The notes: generated from the letters alone by a model not told the origin. A stretch of 64,000 nucleotides of DNA from Thalassovita sp. (GCF_963691685.1 NZ_OY829290.1:4057001-4121000), one strand, 5' to 3'; counted from the first letter of the stretch, positions 48,520 to 57,870 are shown. Numbers and translations are program-made.

Positions 48520-49830
48520 TCAACTCTCCTTGGGGCGGTTGTCGACGATACGCACGGCCTTGCCTTCGCTGCGCGCCACCTGCCCCGGTTCCGTTACATT
48601 CACCTTGACCGAGATGCCGACATTGGACTTCACCTTGCCACTCAGGGATTTGGCCGCGGCGTCGCGCGCGTCGGCGCTCAGCCCTTCGGCCAGTTCCACA
48701 TGCACCGTCATCAGGTCCATACGGTCCGGGCGGCTCAGTTCGATCTGGAAATGCGGCGCAAGGGCGGGCACATCCATCAGCTGCTCTTCGATCTGGGTCG
48801 GGAAGACGTTTACACCGCGCAGGATGATCATGTCATCACTGCGGCCGGTAACTTTCTCCATCCGGCGCATCGAACGCGCTGTGCCGGGCAACAGACGGGT
48901 CAGGTCCCGGGTGCGATAACGAATGATCGGGAAGGCCTCTTTGGTCAGGGAGGTAAAGACCAACTCGCCCAGTTCGCCATCTGGCAGCACCTCACCGGTC
49001 TCAGGATCGATGATTTCGGGGTAGAAGTGATCTTCCCAGATGTGCAGCCCGTCTTTGGTTTCCACACATTCGTTGGCCACGCCGGGGCCGATCACCTCGG
49101 ACAGGCCGTAGATGTCCACCGCGTGCATATCAAAGGCGTCTTCGATTTCCTTGCGCATGGCGTTGGTCCAGGGCTCCGCGCCAAAGATCCCCACCTTCAA
49201 CGGGCTTTCGCGCGGATCGCGGCCCTGTTTGGCGTATTCATCAAGGATCGACAGCGCGTAGGACGGCGTAACGGTCATGCCATCGGCCTGAAAATCCTCA
49301 ATCAAGCGCACCTGGCGCTGCGTCATCCCGCCTGAGACCGGCACAACGGTCAGCCCCAGCTTTTCGGCGCCGCCGTGAATGCCCAGACCGCCGGTGAACA
49401 ATCCGTAGCCGTAGGCGTTGTGCAACACATCACCCGACCGCAGGCCGGAGGCGCGCAGCGATCGCGCCACCACATCGTTCCACATCTCCAGATCGTTTTT
49501 GGTGTAACCCACCACCGTCGGCTGCCCCGTGGTCCCTGAGGAGGCATGGACACGTGCGATCTGATCCCGCGGCACAGCAAACAGGCCAAAGGGGTAGTGA
49601 TCGCGCAGATCCTGTTTCACGGTGAAGGGAAACTTGGCCAGATCCGCCAGCGAGGTCAGATCGTCAGGATGCACGCCGGCCTCATCAAAGGCCTTCTTGT
49701 AGAAGGGCACGTTGTCATAGGCGTGGCGCAGCGACCATTTCATCCGCTGCAATTGCACCGAGGCAATCTCATCACGCGATGCGGTTTCGATATGTTCCAG
49801 ATCACCCGGCTTGGGGGAGAGATCTTTCAT
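48520..49830 (-). CDS. paaK: Phenylacetate-CoA ligase
   Basis: 436 residues, full length. AMP-forming ligase with ARVHASSGTTGQPTVVGYTK (ATP loop), IYGLSEVIGPGVANECVE, YRTRDLTRLLPGTARSMRRM and MIILRGVNVFPTQIEEQL, all PaaK signatures. It activates phenylacetate to phenylacetyl-CoA, the first step of the aerobic hybrid pathway. The ring epoxidase paaABCE and paaG, H, J genes are not in this window. paaI is 51 bases upstream on the same strand. Confidence 0.96.
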   Translation of the reverse strand: MKDLSPKPGDLEHIETASRDEIASVQLQRMKWSLRHAYDNVPFYKKAFDEAGVHPDDLTSLADLAKFPFTVKQDLRDHYPFGLFAVPRDQIARVHASSGTTGQPTVVGYTKNDLEMWNDVVARSLRASGLRSGDVLHNAYGYGLFTGGLGIHGGAEKLGLTVVPVSGGMTQRQVRLIEDFQADGMTVTPSYALSILDEYAKQGRDPRESPLKVGIFGAEPWTNAMRKEIEDAFDMHAVDIYGLSEVIGPGVANECVETKDGLHIWEDHFYPEIIDPETGEVLPDGELGELVFTSLTKEAFPIIRYRTRDLTRLLPGTARSMRRMEKVTGRSDDMIILRGVNVFPTQIEEQLMDVPALAPHFQIELSRPDRMDLMTVHVELAEGLSADARDAAAKSLSGKVKSNVGISVKVNVTEPGQVARSEGKAVRIVDNRPKES

Positions 49831-49881
49831 GGGTAGTCCTCCAAATATCCCGCACCGCCTCCACGCAGTGCAGGGTCATTC

Positions 49882-50334
49882 TCATTCCTCGAAATGCTGG
49901 CCTTTGATCTGCCGTGACAGCCCGCGAAACAGCGCCACCTTACGGCCGTCTTCACCGGTCACAGTCACATCGTAAACGCCCGAACGCCCAGTTTTGGACT
50001 GTTCCACCGCCGTTGCGGTCAGCAGTTCACCCGGCTGACCGGGGGCCAGATAGGTGATGGTGTTTTCCTGTGCCACAACCAGTTGGTTGTAGCTGTTGCA
50101 GGCAAAGGCAAAGGCGCTGTCAGCCAGCGTGAAGATATAGCCGCCATGACAGATGCCGTGGCCGTTCAGCATCTCATCCCGCACCCGCATGGTCAGAACC
50201 GCGCCACCCGGGCTGACCGCGGTGATCTCCATCCCCAAGGCCTGACTGGCCTGATCGGTGGACCACATGACCTGCGCCGAACGCGCTGCCCGGTCCTCGG
50301 CGGTGATCTCACGGTCAGTGATCGGATCTGTCAT
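49882..50334 (-). CDS. paaI: PaaI hydroxyphenylacetyl-CoA thioesterase
   Basis: 150 residues. Hotdog fold with the active-site stretch MLNGHGICHGGYIFTLADSA (Asn and Asp as in PaaI), VAQENTITYLAPGQPGE and EDGRKVALFRGLSRQI. It releases CoA from stalled ring-hydroxylated intermediates. First gene of the minus-strand paa operon; its start is 37 bases from the PaaR-type palindrome. Confidence 0.95.
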   Translation of the reverse strand: MTDPITDREITAEDRAARSAQVMWSTDQASQALGMEITAVSPGGAVLTMRVRDEMLNGHGICHGGYIFTLADSAFAFACNSYNQLVVAQENTITYLAPGQPGELLTATAVEQSKTGRSGVYDVTVTGEDGRKVALFRGLSRQIKGQHFEE

Positions 50335-50370
50335 CTAAGGCTCCTCTTCCTTGGCTCTACCCTGCACAAA

Positions 50371-50384
50371 ACCGACCGGTCGGT
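50371..50384. promoter_or_regulatory. PaaR-type operator
   Basis: ACCGACCGGTCGGT: perfect 14-base palindrome of the TetR/PaaR class, in the 126-base gap between paaI and paaZ, 37 and 77 bases from the two starts. It can govern both operons. Confidence 0.8.
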
Positions 50385-50460
50385 CAATAGTGTTGAAATC
50401 TGAATTTATCTGGCGCATGCTAGGGCAAATGCCCGATGCGGGTTTCGAAAGGATTGCGAG

Positions 50461-52482
50461 ATGCTGACACCTGAAAGCTACGCCTGCGGCCAATGGGTCG
50501 CCCCCGGCGAAAACGCCACTGAAATCACCGGCCCTGTTACCGGTGAGCTGATCGCCCGCGCGGGTGGTTCTACGCTGGACATGCAGGCGATGCTGGACTT
50601 CGCCCGCAGCAAAGGCGGCCCTGCCCTGCGCGCGATGACCTTCCACCAGCGCGCCAAGATGCTGAAGGCACTGGCGACCTATCTGGATGGCCGCAAAGAC
50701 GAACTTTATGCGCTGAACCCGATGACCGGCGCGACCAAACGGGACGGTTGGGTCGACATTGACGGCGGCATCGGCACAACCTTTGTCATCGCCTCCAAAG
50801 GCCGCCGTGAAATGCCGGACGGACATGTCTATCTGGACGGCGATGTGGAACAGCTGTCGCGCAACGGCACCCTGCTGGGGCAGCATATTGCCGTTCCGCT
50901 GCAAGGGGTTGCGGTGCATATCAACGCGTTCAACTTCCCCGTCTGGGGCATGATGGAAAAGCTGGCCCCGACCCTGCTGGCCGGTGTACCCGCGATTGTG
51001 AAACCGGCCACCCAGACCTGTTACCTGACTGAGGCCTGTTTCCGCATGATCATCGACTCGGGCCTCCTGCCCGAAGGGGCCGTGCAGCTGATCGTGGGCC
51101 GCACCGGTGATCTGCTGGACCGGTTGACCGCGCAGGATGTGGTCAGCTTCACCGGTTCCGCCGACACCGCCGCAATGCTGCGCGCCAACCCCAAGCTGGT
51201 GGAAAACTCCACCCGGTTTGTCGCCGAACAGGACAGCCTGAACGCCGCGATCCTCGGCGCTGATGCCACCCCGGACAGCCCCGAGTTTGCGCTGTTTGTG
51301 AAGGAAGCCGTGGCCGAGATGACCACCAAAGCGGGGCAAAAATGTACTGCCATGCGCCGGCTGATCGTGCCCGCGACCCAGCTGGACGCTGTGATTGAGG
51401 CCATGGGCACCAAGCTGGCCGCGCTGACCATTGGCGATCCGTCGGACAAGGCAAACCGCATGGGCGCGCTGGCCTCACTGGGGCAGAAGGCCGACGTGCT
51501 GGAAAAGCTCGCCATCCTGAAAAAAGAGGCCCGCGTGGTGCATGGCGATCCCGACAGCCTGCCGGCCGATCTGGCCGCCTGCGCCTTCCTGCCGCCGGTC
51601 CTGCTGGCCTGTGATGATCCCGACAGCGCCGTTTCGGTACATTCGGTAGAGGCTTTTGGCCCTGTCTCCACCCTGCTGCCCTACCGCGACACCGCCCATG
51701 CGGCGGAGATTGCCAACCGGGGTGGCGGTTCGCTGGTTGCGTCCCTGTTCACCAATGATCCCGCCATTGCGCGCGAGGTCACGCTGGCCTCTGCCGCCTG
51801 GCATGGCCGCCTTTACGTGATGGGCCGCGCCTCCGCCGATGAAGCCACCGGCCATGGTTCGCCCCTGCCGCATATGATCCACGGCGGCCCCGGCCGCGCC
51901 GGTGGCGGCGAAGAACTGGGCGGCGTGCGCGGCGTCTTGCACTACATGCAGCGCACCGCCATTCAGGGCAGCCCGGACGTGCTGACCGCGATCACCGGCA
52001 CCTGGATCAAAGGCGCGGCGGAACTGACCGGCCCCAGCCACCCGTTCCAGCGCACCTTCCGCGAAATCCAGATTGGCGAGACGATCCACACCGATCCGCG
52101 CACCATTTCGCTGGAGGATATTGAGCATTTCGCCCATTTCACCGGCGATACCTTCTACGCCCATATGGATGAAGAGGCCGCAGTGGCGAACCCCTTCTTC
52201 CCCGGCCGTGTGGCACATGGCTATCTGCTGTTGTCCTTCGCGGCGGGCCTGTTTGTGCAGCCCGATCCCGGTCCGGTTCTGGCCAACACCGGCCTTAACA
52301 GCCTGAGCTTCCAGAAACCGGTCAGCCCTGGTGACAGCGTGAAGGTGCGCCTGACCGCCAAGCGCAAGACCCAACGTACGGATGAATATGGTGAAGTTGC
52401 CTGGAACGCGACACTGACCAATCAGGACGGCGATCAGGTGGCGGAATATGAGCTACTGACCATGGTGGCCTACGAACGCTAA
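50461..52482 (+). CDS. paaZ: PaaZ, oxepin-CoA hydrolase / 3-oxo-5,6-dehydrosuberyl-CoA semialdehyde dehydrogenase
   Basis: 673 residues. N-terminal aldehyde dehydrogenase (1-520) with Glu256 in VAEQDSLN and catalytic Cys295 in KAGQKCTAMRR, at the same residue numbers as E. coli PaaZ. C-terminal MaoC-like hydratase (530-673) with HFTG-type FAHFTGDTFYAHMDEE and FFPGRVAHGYLLLS. Both halves look active, so it can cleave the oxepin ring and oxidise the aldehyde, unlike ALDH-defective variants linked to tropone synthesis in some Roseobacters. Divergent from paaI, sharing the palindrome. A GAAA-loop hairpin follows. Confidence 0.96.
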   Translation: MLTPESYACGQWVAPGENATEITGPVTGELIARAGGSTLDMQAMLDFARSKGGPALRAMTFHQRAKMLKALATYLDGRKDELYALNPMTGATKRDGWVDIDGGIGTTFVIASKGRREMPDGHVYLDGDVEQLSRNGTLLGQHIAVPLQGVAVHINAFNFPVWGMMEKLAPTLLAGVPAIVKPATQTCYLTEACFRMIIDSGLLPEGAVQLIVGRTGDLLDRLTAQDVVSFTGSADTAAMLRANPKLVENSTRFVAEQDSLNAAILGADATPDSPEFALFVKEAVAEMTTKAGQKCTAMRRLIVPATQLDAVIEAMGTKLAALTIGDPSDKANRMGALASLGQKADVLEKLAILKKEARVVHGDPDSLPADLAACAFLPPVLLACDDPDSAVSVHSVEAFGPVSTLLPYRDTAHAAEIANRGGGSLVASLFTNDPAIAREVTLASAAWHGRLYVMGRASADEATGHGSPLPHMIHGGPGRAGGGEELGGVRGVLHYMQRTAIQGSPDVLTAITGTWIKGAAELTGPSHPFQRTFREIQIGETIHTDPRTISLEDIEHFAHFTGDTFYAHMDEEAAVANPFFPGRVAHGYLLLSFAAGLFVQPDPGPVLANTGLNSLSFQKPVSPGDSVKVRLTAKRKTQRTDEYGEVAWNATLTNQDGDQVAEYELLTMVAYER

Positions 52483-52501
52483 ACGGCCAACAATACAGCT
52501 G

Positions 52502-52525
52502 GGGCGGCTGGGAAACCTGCCGCCC
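52502..52525 (+). terminator. Hairpin after paaZ
   Basis: GGGCGGC, T, GG, GAAA, CC, T, GCCGCCC: a 9-bp stem with one T/T mismatch and a GNRA tetraloop, 19 bases past the paaZ stop. No T-run follows, so termination is uncertain. Confidence 0.5.
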
Positions 52526-52595
52526 ATAGCACTCCGGGGCGTTCTGGGGCCTCGTGGGGCTTGATTTCGTCGCCAATCAGCGCGACTCTGGCTTT

Positions 52596-52940
52596 ATGAA
52601 TATCGAGCAGCCGACACCCTTTCCCCGCCCACCTGTGCCGGAGCAGGTGTCCTTTCATCGCACCGAACTGGCCGTAATCCTGTCGCTTTACGGGCGGATG
52701 GTGGCCGCTGGCGAATGGCGCGATTACGGCATTTCGGCCCTGCGGGATCGGGCGGTTTTTTCGATCTTTCGCCGCACCGCTGAGAACCCGCTCTACCGGA
52801 TTGAGAAACACCCGAAACTGCGCCTGAAACAGGGCCAATATTGCGTGATTTCGATGGACGGGCAGGTGCTGAAGCGCGGCAATGATCTGAAAACCGTTCT
52901 ACGCGGGCTGGAACGCAAGCTGATCCGCGCAATCGACTGA
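52596..52940 (+). CDS. DUF2794 protein
   Basis: 114 residues from ATG 52596. Conserved blocks PEQVSFHRTELAVILSLYGR, EWRDYGISALRDRAVFSIFR and LRLKQGQYCVISMDGQVLKR identify DUF2794, a small family found in alphaproteobacteria with no known role. No signal peptide or membrane segment. It is followed after 13 bases by the 3-hydroxyacyl-CoA-dehydrogenase-like gene, with which it is likely co-transcribed. Confidence 0.9.
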   Translation: MNIEQPTPFPRPPVPEQVSFHRTELAVILSLYGRMVAAGEWRDYGISALRDRAVFSIFRRTAENPLYRIEKHPKLRLKQGQYCVISMDGQVLKRGNDLKTVLRGLERKLIRAID

Positions 52941-52953
52941 CGGGGACATTTCC

Positions 52954-53886
52954 ATGCAAATTCAGAAAGTTGCCATTCTTGGCGGTGGCCTTATCGGGGC
53001 CAGCTGGGCCGCGCTGTTCCTATCACGCGGATTGACCGTGGCCATAGCGGACCCACGGGCTGAGGCCGAAGGCTTTTGCCGCCAGCTGATCACAGAGGCC
53101 TGGCCGCATCTGGCGGCGCTGGCGGCGATTCCTGAGACCCCGAATTGGGACGCGCTGCAGTTCAGCCAATCGATCGCTGAGGCCTGTCAGGACGCCGATC
53201 TGGTGCAGGACTGTGGCCCTGACCGGATTGAGGTCAAACGCGCCATGGTGGCCGAGGCTGAAACCACGCTGCGACCAGAAGCGATTTTTGCCTCCTCCAC
53301 CTCCTCGCTGATAGCCAGCGATATTCAGGCGGGGGCGCACCATCCCGAACGGGTGCTGGTCGCCCATCCAATGAACCCACCACATCTGGTGCCATTGGTT
53401 GAGCTGGTTGCGGGGAACCATACGGATCCGAATGCAATTGCCGCCGCACAGCAGTTTTATGACGCCATGGATCGGGTCACCGTCATTGCGCAGAAAGAAC
53501 GCCCCGGTCATATCGCCAATCGCCTGACCTCAGCGCTCTATCGCGAGGCGGTGAACATCGTCGCGGAAGGCATCGCCACGGTGCAGGATGTGGACAAGGC
53601 GATCGCCTATGGGCCCGGTATGCGGTGGGCCCTGATGGGGCCGCATCTGATCTATCATCTTGGCGGCGGGCCCGGTGGCTACCGCCACTATCTGGATCAC
53701 CTCGGCCCGACGCAGGCCGAACGCTGGAAAGATCTGGGCACACCCGCACTGACGCCCGACTTGATTGAGACGATGGTGAGCCAGTTGGATGCATCGCTGG
53801 CTGAGGTCGATGATGCGGCGCTGAAATCCAGCCGTGACGCCGCCCTAGTCGCCCTTGCCAAGCTGAAGCAGGACCTGCCGGTCTAG
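52954..53886 (+). CDS. 3-hydroxyacyl-CoA dehydrogenase-family protein (carnitine or gulonate dehydrogenase-like)
   Basis: 310 residues. NAD-binding Rossmann start VAILGGGLIGASWAALFLSR, DLVQDCGPDRIEVKRAM, SSTSSLIASDIQ and the catalytic His in VLVAHPMNPPHLVPLVE, then NRLTSALYREAVNIV. The single-domain form with HPMNPPH is typical of L-carnitine 3-dehydrogenase and lambda-crystallin/L-gulonate dehydrogenase rather than FadB. Substrate not fixed; no carnitine catabolic gene is adjacent. A weak overlap of function with phenylacetate PaaH is possible but the sequence argues against it. Confidence 0.87.
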   Translation: MQIQKVAILGGGLIGASWAALFLSRGLTVAIADPRAEAEGFCRQLITEAWPHLAALAAIPETPNWDALQFSQSIAEACQDADLVQDCGPDRIEVKRAMVAEAETTLRPEAIFASSTSSLIASDIQAGAHHPERVLVAHPMNPPHLVPLVELVAGNHTDPNAIAAAQQFYDAMDRVTVIAQKERPGHIANRLTSALYREAVNIVAEGIATVQDVDKAIAYGPGMRWALMGPHLIYHLGGGPGGYRHYLDHLGPTQAERWKDLGTPALTPDLIETMVSQLDASLAEVDDAALKSSRDAALVALAKLKQDLPV

Positions 53887-53911
53887 GCCGGCCCATCAGG
53901 GTCAGGCAATA

Positions 53912-54772
53912 TCAGACAGCCGGTTTCTTGAGCCGTGGCAGGCGCTTATGCGATGTCACGGGACCATCCCCAGCGGCGATGATCCGGGCAATCGCGGCAT
54001 CCATATCTTCGTAGGTGGTGGTCATGCTGCCCGCATTGGCGTGCAGAATTCGGTTCTTTCCCGCCACCAGCGCCACATGCCCTTTCCAGAACAGCAGGTC
54101 ACCTTTGCGCGGCTGGGTGCCCTCTGGCAGGGCGCGGCCCAGCTCGGCCTCTTGTTGGTCGCTGTCACCGGGACAGTCAATCCCGCAGGACAGGCAGGCC
54201 GCCTGCACCAGACCGGAACAATCGATCCCCCAAATGGAGTTGCCCCCCCAAAGGTAGGGCGTGCCCAGATAGCGTTCCGCGACCGTCAGCATATCATGGT
54301 CCCGCGCGCCCGCGTCGCGCAAATGGATCAGTGGCACGAAGCCATCCGCCACCACGAGGAAGCCGTTTTCCTGACCCCGCGCTGACAGGCCCGAGCCGAG
54401 GCTCAGCGCCATGCGTTCGCGCGATTTGAAGTTTGGCTCAGAATAGATGTGGGTTGATTTGGCAATAACCCGGTGGGTGGGGGCGCGGCGATCTTCCAGA
54501 TCCTGCGCCTGCACATAGCCCACGTAACCGTCGCGCAGGGATTGCACGAAACACCAACCATCGCGCGTTTCATAGCGCATCACAGGTTCGCCCAGCACCA
54601 GTTGACGTTCCCGCCGTCCCAGCGGCGCATTCAACAGGTCCACCACGGGCCGCGCGACAATCCGGGTATCCCCCTCAACAAATCGCGGCGCCTCAATCAG
54701 GCCTTTCAGCTTGCTGGCTGCGACACGGGCGTTGGCGGGCAGTTGGCGGCGGTCCTTGGTCAGCGTGGTCAT
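53912..54772 (-). CDS. NlpC/P60 (C40) peptidase with SH3-like N-terminal domains
   Basis: 286 residues. Two SH3-like regions (45-150), then a C40 domain: YLGTPYLWGGNSIWGIDCSG with nucleophile Cys185, GDLLFWKGHVALV with His232 and the third polar residue near His244 (ILHANAG). No signal peptide is evident, so it may act on imported muropeptides like the YkfC-type gamma-D-glutamyl-L-diamino acid endopeptidases. The M17 aminopeptidase gene ends 3 bases before its start, so the two probably work in one peptide-recycling operon. Confidence 0.92.
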   Translation of the reverse strand: MTTLTKDRRQLPANARVAASKLKGLIEAPRFVEGDTRIVARPVVDLLNAPLGRRERQLVLGEPVMRYETRDGWCFVQSLRDGYVGYVQAQDLEDRRAPTHRVIAKSTHIYSEPNFKSRERMALSLGSGLSARGQENGFLVVADGFVPLIHLRDAGARDHDMLTVAERYLGTPYLWGGNSIWGIDCSGLVQAACLSCGIDCPGDSDQQEAELGRALPEGTQPRKGDLLFWKGHVALVAGKNRILHANAGSMTTTYEDMDAAIARIIAAGDGPVTSHKRLPRLKKPAV

Positions 54773-54775
54773 CGA

Positions 54776-56161
54776 TCAAAGCTCCAGCAGATCTGGCAGG
54801 GCCTCCAACAGGGCACGCGCGCCCATGCCGACGCCCCCCTTGGGACGGGCCGGCGCGGCGCTTGGCTGCCAGCCGTAAACGTCAAAGTGGCTGTAATTCA
54901 CATCCTCCCCAGCGAAGCGGCGCAGGAACAGGGCGGCGGTGATCGCCCCGCCAAAGCCGCCCTTGGGCGCATTGTCCAGATCAGCGATGCCCGGTTCAAT
55001 CTGCGCCTCATAGGGATCCCAGAACGGCAAGCGCCACAGCGGATCTGCCACCGTGGTCGCGGCCTGCATCAAGCGGTTGGCGGTTGCATCATCATCGCAG
55101 AAGAACGGCGCCAGATCGGCGCCAACTGCCACCCGCGCAGCGCCAGTCAGCGTCGCCATCGACAGCATCATGTCGGGGTTTTCTTCGGCGCCATAGGCTA
55201 GTGCATCGGCCAGCACCAGGCGCCCCTCGGCATCGGTGTTGTTGATCTCAACGCTGAGACCCTTGCGCGACGGCAGGATATCGCCGGGGCGGAAGGCATT
55301 GCCAGAGACCGCATTTTCCACCGCAGGCACCAGCACCCGCAGTTGCAGCGGCAGGCCCAGCGCCATGATCATTTGGGCCAGTCCCAGAACCGTGGCCGCG
55401 CCGCCCATGTCCTTTTTCATCAGCCCCATGCTGGCGCCGGGTTTGAGATTCAGACCGCCCGTGTCAAAACACACGCCTTTACCCACGAGGGTCAGCTTGG
55501 GGCCACTTTCGCCCCACCGCATATCGATCAGCCGCGGGGCGCGGTCGCTGGCGCGCCCAACCGTATGGATCATCGGGAAGTTCTGGGTCAACAGATCCTC
55601 CCCACGGGTGACCTTAATCGTCGCGCCGTGTTGCGTGGCCAAGGCGGTTGCGGCAGCTTCCAACTCCTCCGGGCCCATGTCATTGGCTGGGGTGTTGATC
55701 AGATCGCGGGTCAGGAATTCCCCTGCGGCAATCGCCTCAACCTTGGCGGCGTCCACCCCGTCCGGTGCGACCAGTGTCACAGGTTTCGGTTTGCTGCCGG
55801 CGTAACGATCAAAGCCGTAAGAGGCCAAAAGCCAGCCCAGCGCCTCTTGCTCGGCCAGGTCAGAGGACAAGCCCGAGGCGATCTGATACGCGCCTTCGGG
55901 CAACGCAGGCACCGCGGCGGCCAGATGGAACCGGCTGCGTTTGCGGGCAGCGGCCGTGCCGTAGCCCACCAGAACCTCTTCCACCGCGCCACTGGCGCCG
56001 GGGATCAGCAGCACCTTGCCCAGGGCGGGTTTAAACCCGCTGCCACGCACCCATGTCTGCAGCCGTGCCGGTTGTTGATCGATCCAGGATTGCAGCCCTT
56101 CGGCGTCAACCAGATGCACAGCGATGGGCGCATCGGCTTGGGTGGCGAAACGAGGGGACAT
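54776..56161 (-). CDS. Leucyl aminopeptidase family protein (M17)
   Basis: 461 residues. The C-terminal catalytic domain has LVGKGVCFDTGGLNLKPG, the metal-binding motif NNTDAEGRLVLADAL, SMATLTGAARVAVGADLAPF and YGWQPSAAPARPKGG. The N-terminal macro-like domain is typical for the family. Two metal ions hydrolyse N-terminal residues of short peptides. The next gene on the strand, the NlpC/P60 peptidase, follows after 3 bases. Highly likely cytoplasmic and part of peptidoglycan peptide turnover. Confidence 0.93.
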   Translation of the reverse strand: MSPRFATQADAPIAVHLVDAEGLQSWIDQQPARLQTWVRGSGFKPALGKVLLIPGASGAVEEVLVGYGTAAARKRSRFHLAAAVPALPEGAYQIASGLSSDLAEQEALGWLLASYGFDRYAGSKPKPVTLVAPDGVDAAKVEAIAAGEFLTRDLINTPANDMGPEELEAAATALATQHGATIKVTRGEDLLTQNFPMIHTVGRASDRAPRLIDMRWGESGPKLTLVGKGVCFDTGGLNLKPGASMGLMKKDMGGAATVLGLAQMIMALGLPLQLRVLVPAVENAVSGNAFRPGDILPSRKGLSVEINNTDAEGRLVLADALAYGAEENPDMMLSMATLTGAARVAVGADLAPFFCDDDATANRLMQAATTVADPLWRLPFWDPYEAQIEPGIADLDNAPKGGFGGAITAALFLRRFAGEDVNYSHFDVYGWQPSAAPARPKGGVGMGARALLEALPDLLEL

Positions 56162-56256
56162 GGCGCGGTCCTTTCACGGCAGGGCAATAAAATAATTTGC
56201 GCCAGCCTAGCCCTTCCACCGGGACCTGCAAGCCCCCTGCCCCGCAAGACGGTGAC

Positions 56257-56637
56257 TTAAACCGAAAGATCCTGCAAATCCCATATCTCACGCAGCGATT
56301 GCGCGCCGAGGCGCAGCAACCGCGCCAAGGTGGCTGCCTGCGCAACCGGATCACCGCGATCCACCGCCTCCATCAGGTGGCCTGCCACCGCAGCCAAAGA
56401 GGCCATGCCAATCTGACGCGCTACGGCGGCAAGGGCACGCGCCTGTTTACGCAACTGCTGTGTCTCACCTTTGCGAAACAGGGCCTCACATCGCTGCAGC
56501 CGCTGCGCCAGATCCGCCATGGCCCGGCACAGCACATCCTCCGCGCCGTGTGGCCCCAGATCGGTATAAAGCTGCATCACCTCGCGCGCATTCAGCTGCA
56601 CCCGTTCCTGCGGGATTAATCTGATAATCTCATCCAC
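56257..56637 (-). CDS. Small helical protein resembling an HPt domain without the histidine
   Basis: 126 residues, all predicted helical: MQLYTDLGPHGAEDVLCRAM, LAQRLQRCEALFRKGE, ALAAVARQIGMASLAAVAGH, LARLLRLGAQSLREIWDL. The spacing is like that of histidine phosphotransfer proteins, but the place of the phosphorylated His (A-H-x-L-K-G) reads ARALAAVA. It may be an HPt-like binding module that cannot take phosphate, or an unrelated helical bundle. Single gene; the IclR gene lies upstream on the same strand at a 222-base distance. Confidence 0.7.
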   Translation of the reverse strand: MDEIIRLIPQERVQLNAREVMQLYTDLGPHGAEDVLCRAMADLAQRLQRCEALFRKGETQQLRKQARALAAVARQIGMASLAAVAGHLMEAVDRGDPVAQAATLARLLRLGAQSLREIWDLQDLSV

Positions 56638-56859
56638 TGTCTTCCCCTTCGGTCGAACCCGGCCGGTCTGCCCCCACGGCAGTGCCAGTGTGACCGCGCA
56701 GGGTTCCCAAAAGGTTTATGGGGGATCAGGGATGTGTTTCGAATTCGGTTCAAAGCTGCGTCAGATACCGTGAAACTTCTTGGCAATATCGCAAGGCCCT
56801 GAAGGGGTTGGATAACCCCGGCCCAAACACGCAGGTCAATGCCGAGACCAGGCGCCTGC

Positions 56860-57684
56860 CTAAACGCCGGTGCGGGCAATCTTGGCCTTCATCTCCACCA
56901 GACGTGGGCCAAACTCCTCCAACAAGCGTTCACCGGGCAGCATGTAGGATGGCCCGCCAAGGTTAAAGGCCAGCATGGGCGTATCGCCATGCGGGGACCG
57001 ATAGGGCACGGCGATGGCGTTCACATCATACTGCCATTCGCCAAGGTTGGCATAAAAGCCCCGGGTCGCGACCTGCTCCACCGCTTCGTCAATGCCATCA
57101 CGCAATTGCGGCCAATTGGCCGGGTCGGTGCGATCTTCGATCATCGCCATGATCCGGGCCCGTTCTTCGGCGGCGCAGCCCGCGATATAGGCCCGGCCCA
57201 TCGCAGAACGCGCCAGCGAAATGCGTGAGCCGACATTCAGCTGCAGCGAAATCATCGCCCGGGACGAACGTGCCACCGCCAGATAGGTCATCGCGTGCTC
57301 ATCGCGCCCGCCCATTGCTACCAGCACCCCATCGCCGCAGGTGTCCGCCAGTTCCTGCATATGGGGCAATGCGGCTTCGCGAATTTTCATACCGCCCAGA
57401 CAGGCATAGCCGAGGCTCAGCGCCGGCAGCCCCACCTTGTAGCGGCCGGTGCCGTCGGCATAGGTCAGATAGCCCAGCTTCAGCAACGTATAGGTCAGCC
57501 GCGAGATGGTGGAATTTGGCAGGCCGGTCCGTTCGGCAATTTCGCGGTTGGACAGACCGTCCAGATCAGCCGGACGAAAGGCACGCAGGATATCCAGCCC
57601 GCGCTGCAGCGCGGTGACGAACTGGCGATCATTGCTGAGGTCTTCGCCCTCGGCTGTTGCCGTGTCAGCCATTCGTTTGCGCAT
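56860..57684 (-). CDS. IclR-family regulator, PcaR/PobR-like
   Basis: 274 residues from ATG 57684 (ATG 57672 is an alternative). N-terminal winged helix: FVTALQRGLDILRAFRPADL, REIAERTGLPNSTISRLTYT (recognition helix) and GRYKVGLPALSLGYA. Effector domain with RISLARSAMGRAYIAG and YDVNAIAVPYRSPHGD. This subfamily controls aromatic acid degradation (pca, pob, hca). No such operon is adjacent. The 10-mer CGAATTCGGT occurs on each side of the gene, a possible binding motif. Confidence 0.9.
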   Translation of the reverse strand: MRKRMADTATAEGEDLSNDRQFVTALQRGLDILRAFRPADLDGLSNREIAERTGLPNSTISRLTYTLLKLGYLTYADGTGRYKVGLPALSLGYACLGGMKIREAALPHMQELADTCGDGVLVAMGGRDEHAMTYLAVARSSRAMISLQLNVGSRISLARSAMGRAYIAGCAAEERARIMAMIEDRTDPANWPQLRDGIDEAVEQVATRGFYANLGEWQYDVNAIAVPYRSPHGDTPMLAFNLGGPSYMLPGERLLEEFGPRLVEMKAKIARTGV

Positions 57685-57870
57685 TTGCTGTCCTGTTTAC
57701 CGTCTGGTGTTTCCCGCAACATAGGGTGGCATAGGGGCATAAGGCGCGCAAGGCGCTGCTGGATCTGAGATTCCGGTCAAAAATGCCGCGAATTCGGTGT
57801 GAAATCTGGACGCAGGCGCAAATCTCTGAGATAGCAGCCTCATCTAATCCTTCAGCAATGGGACCCGATC

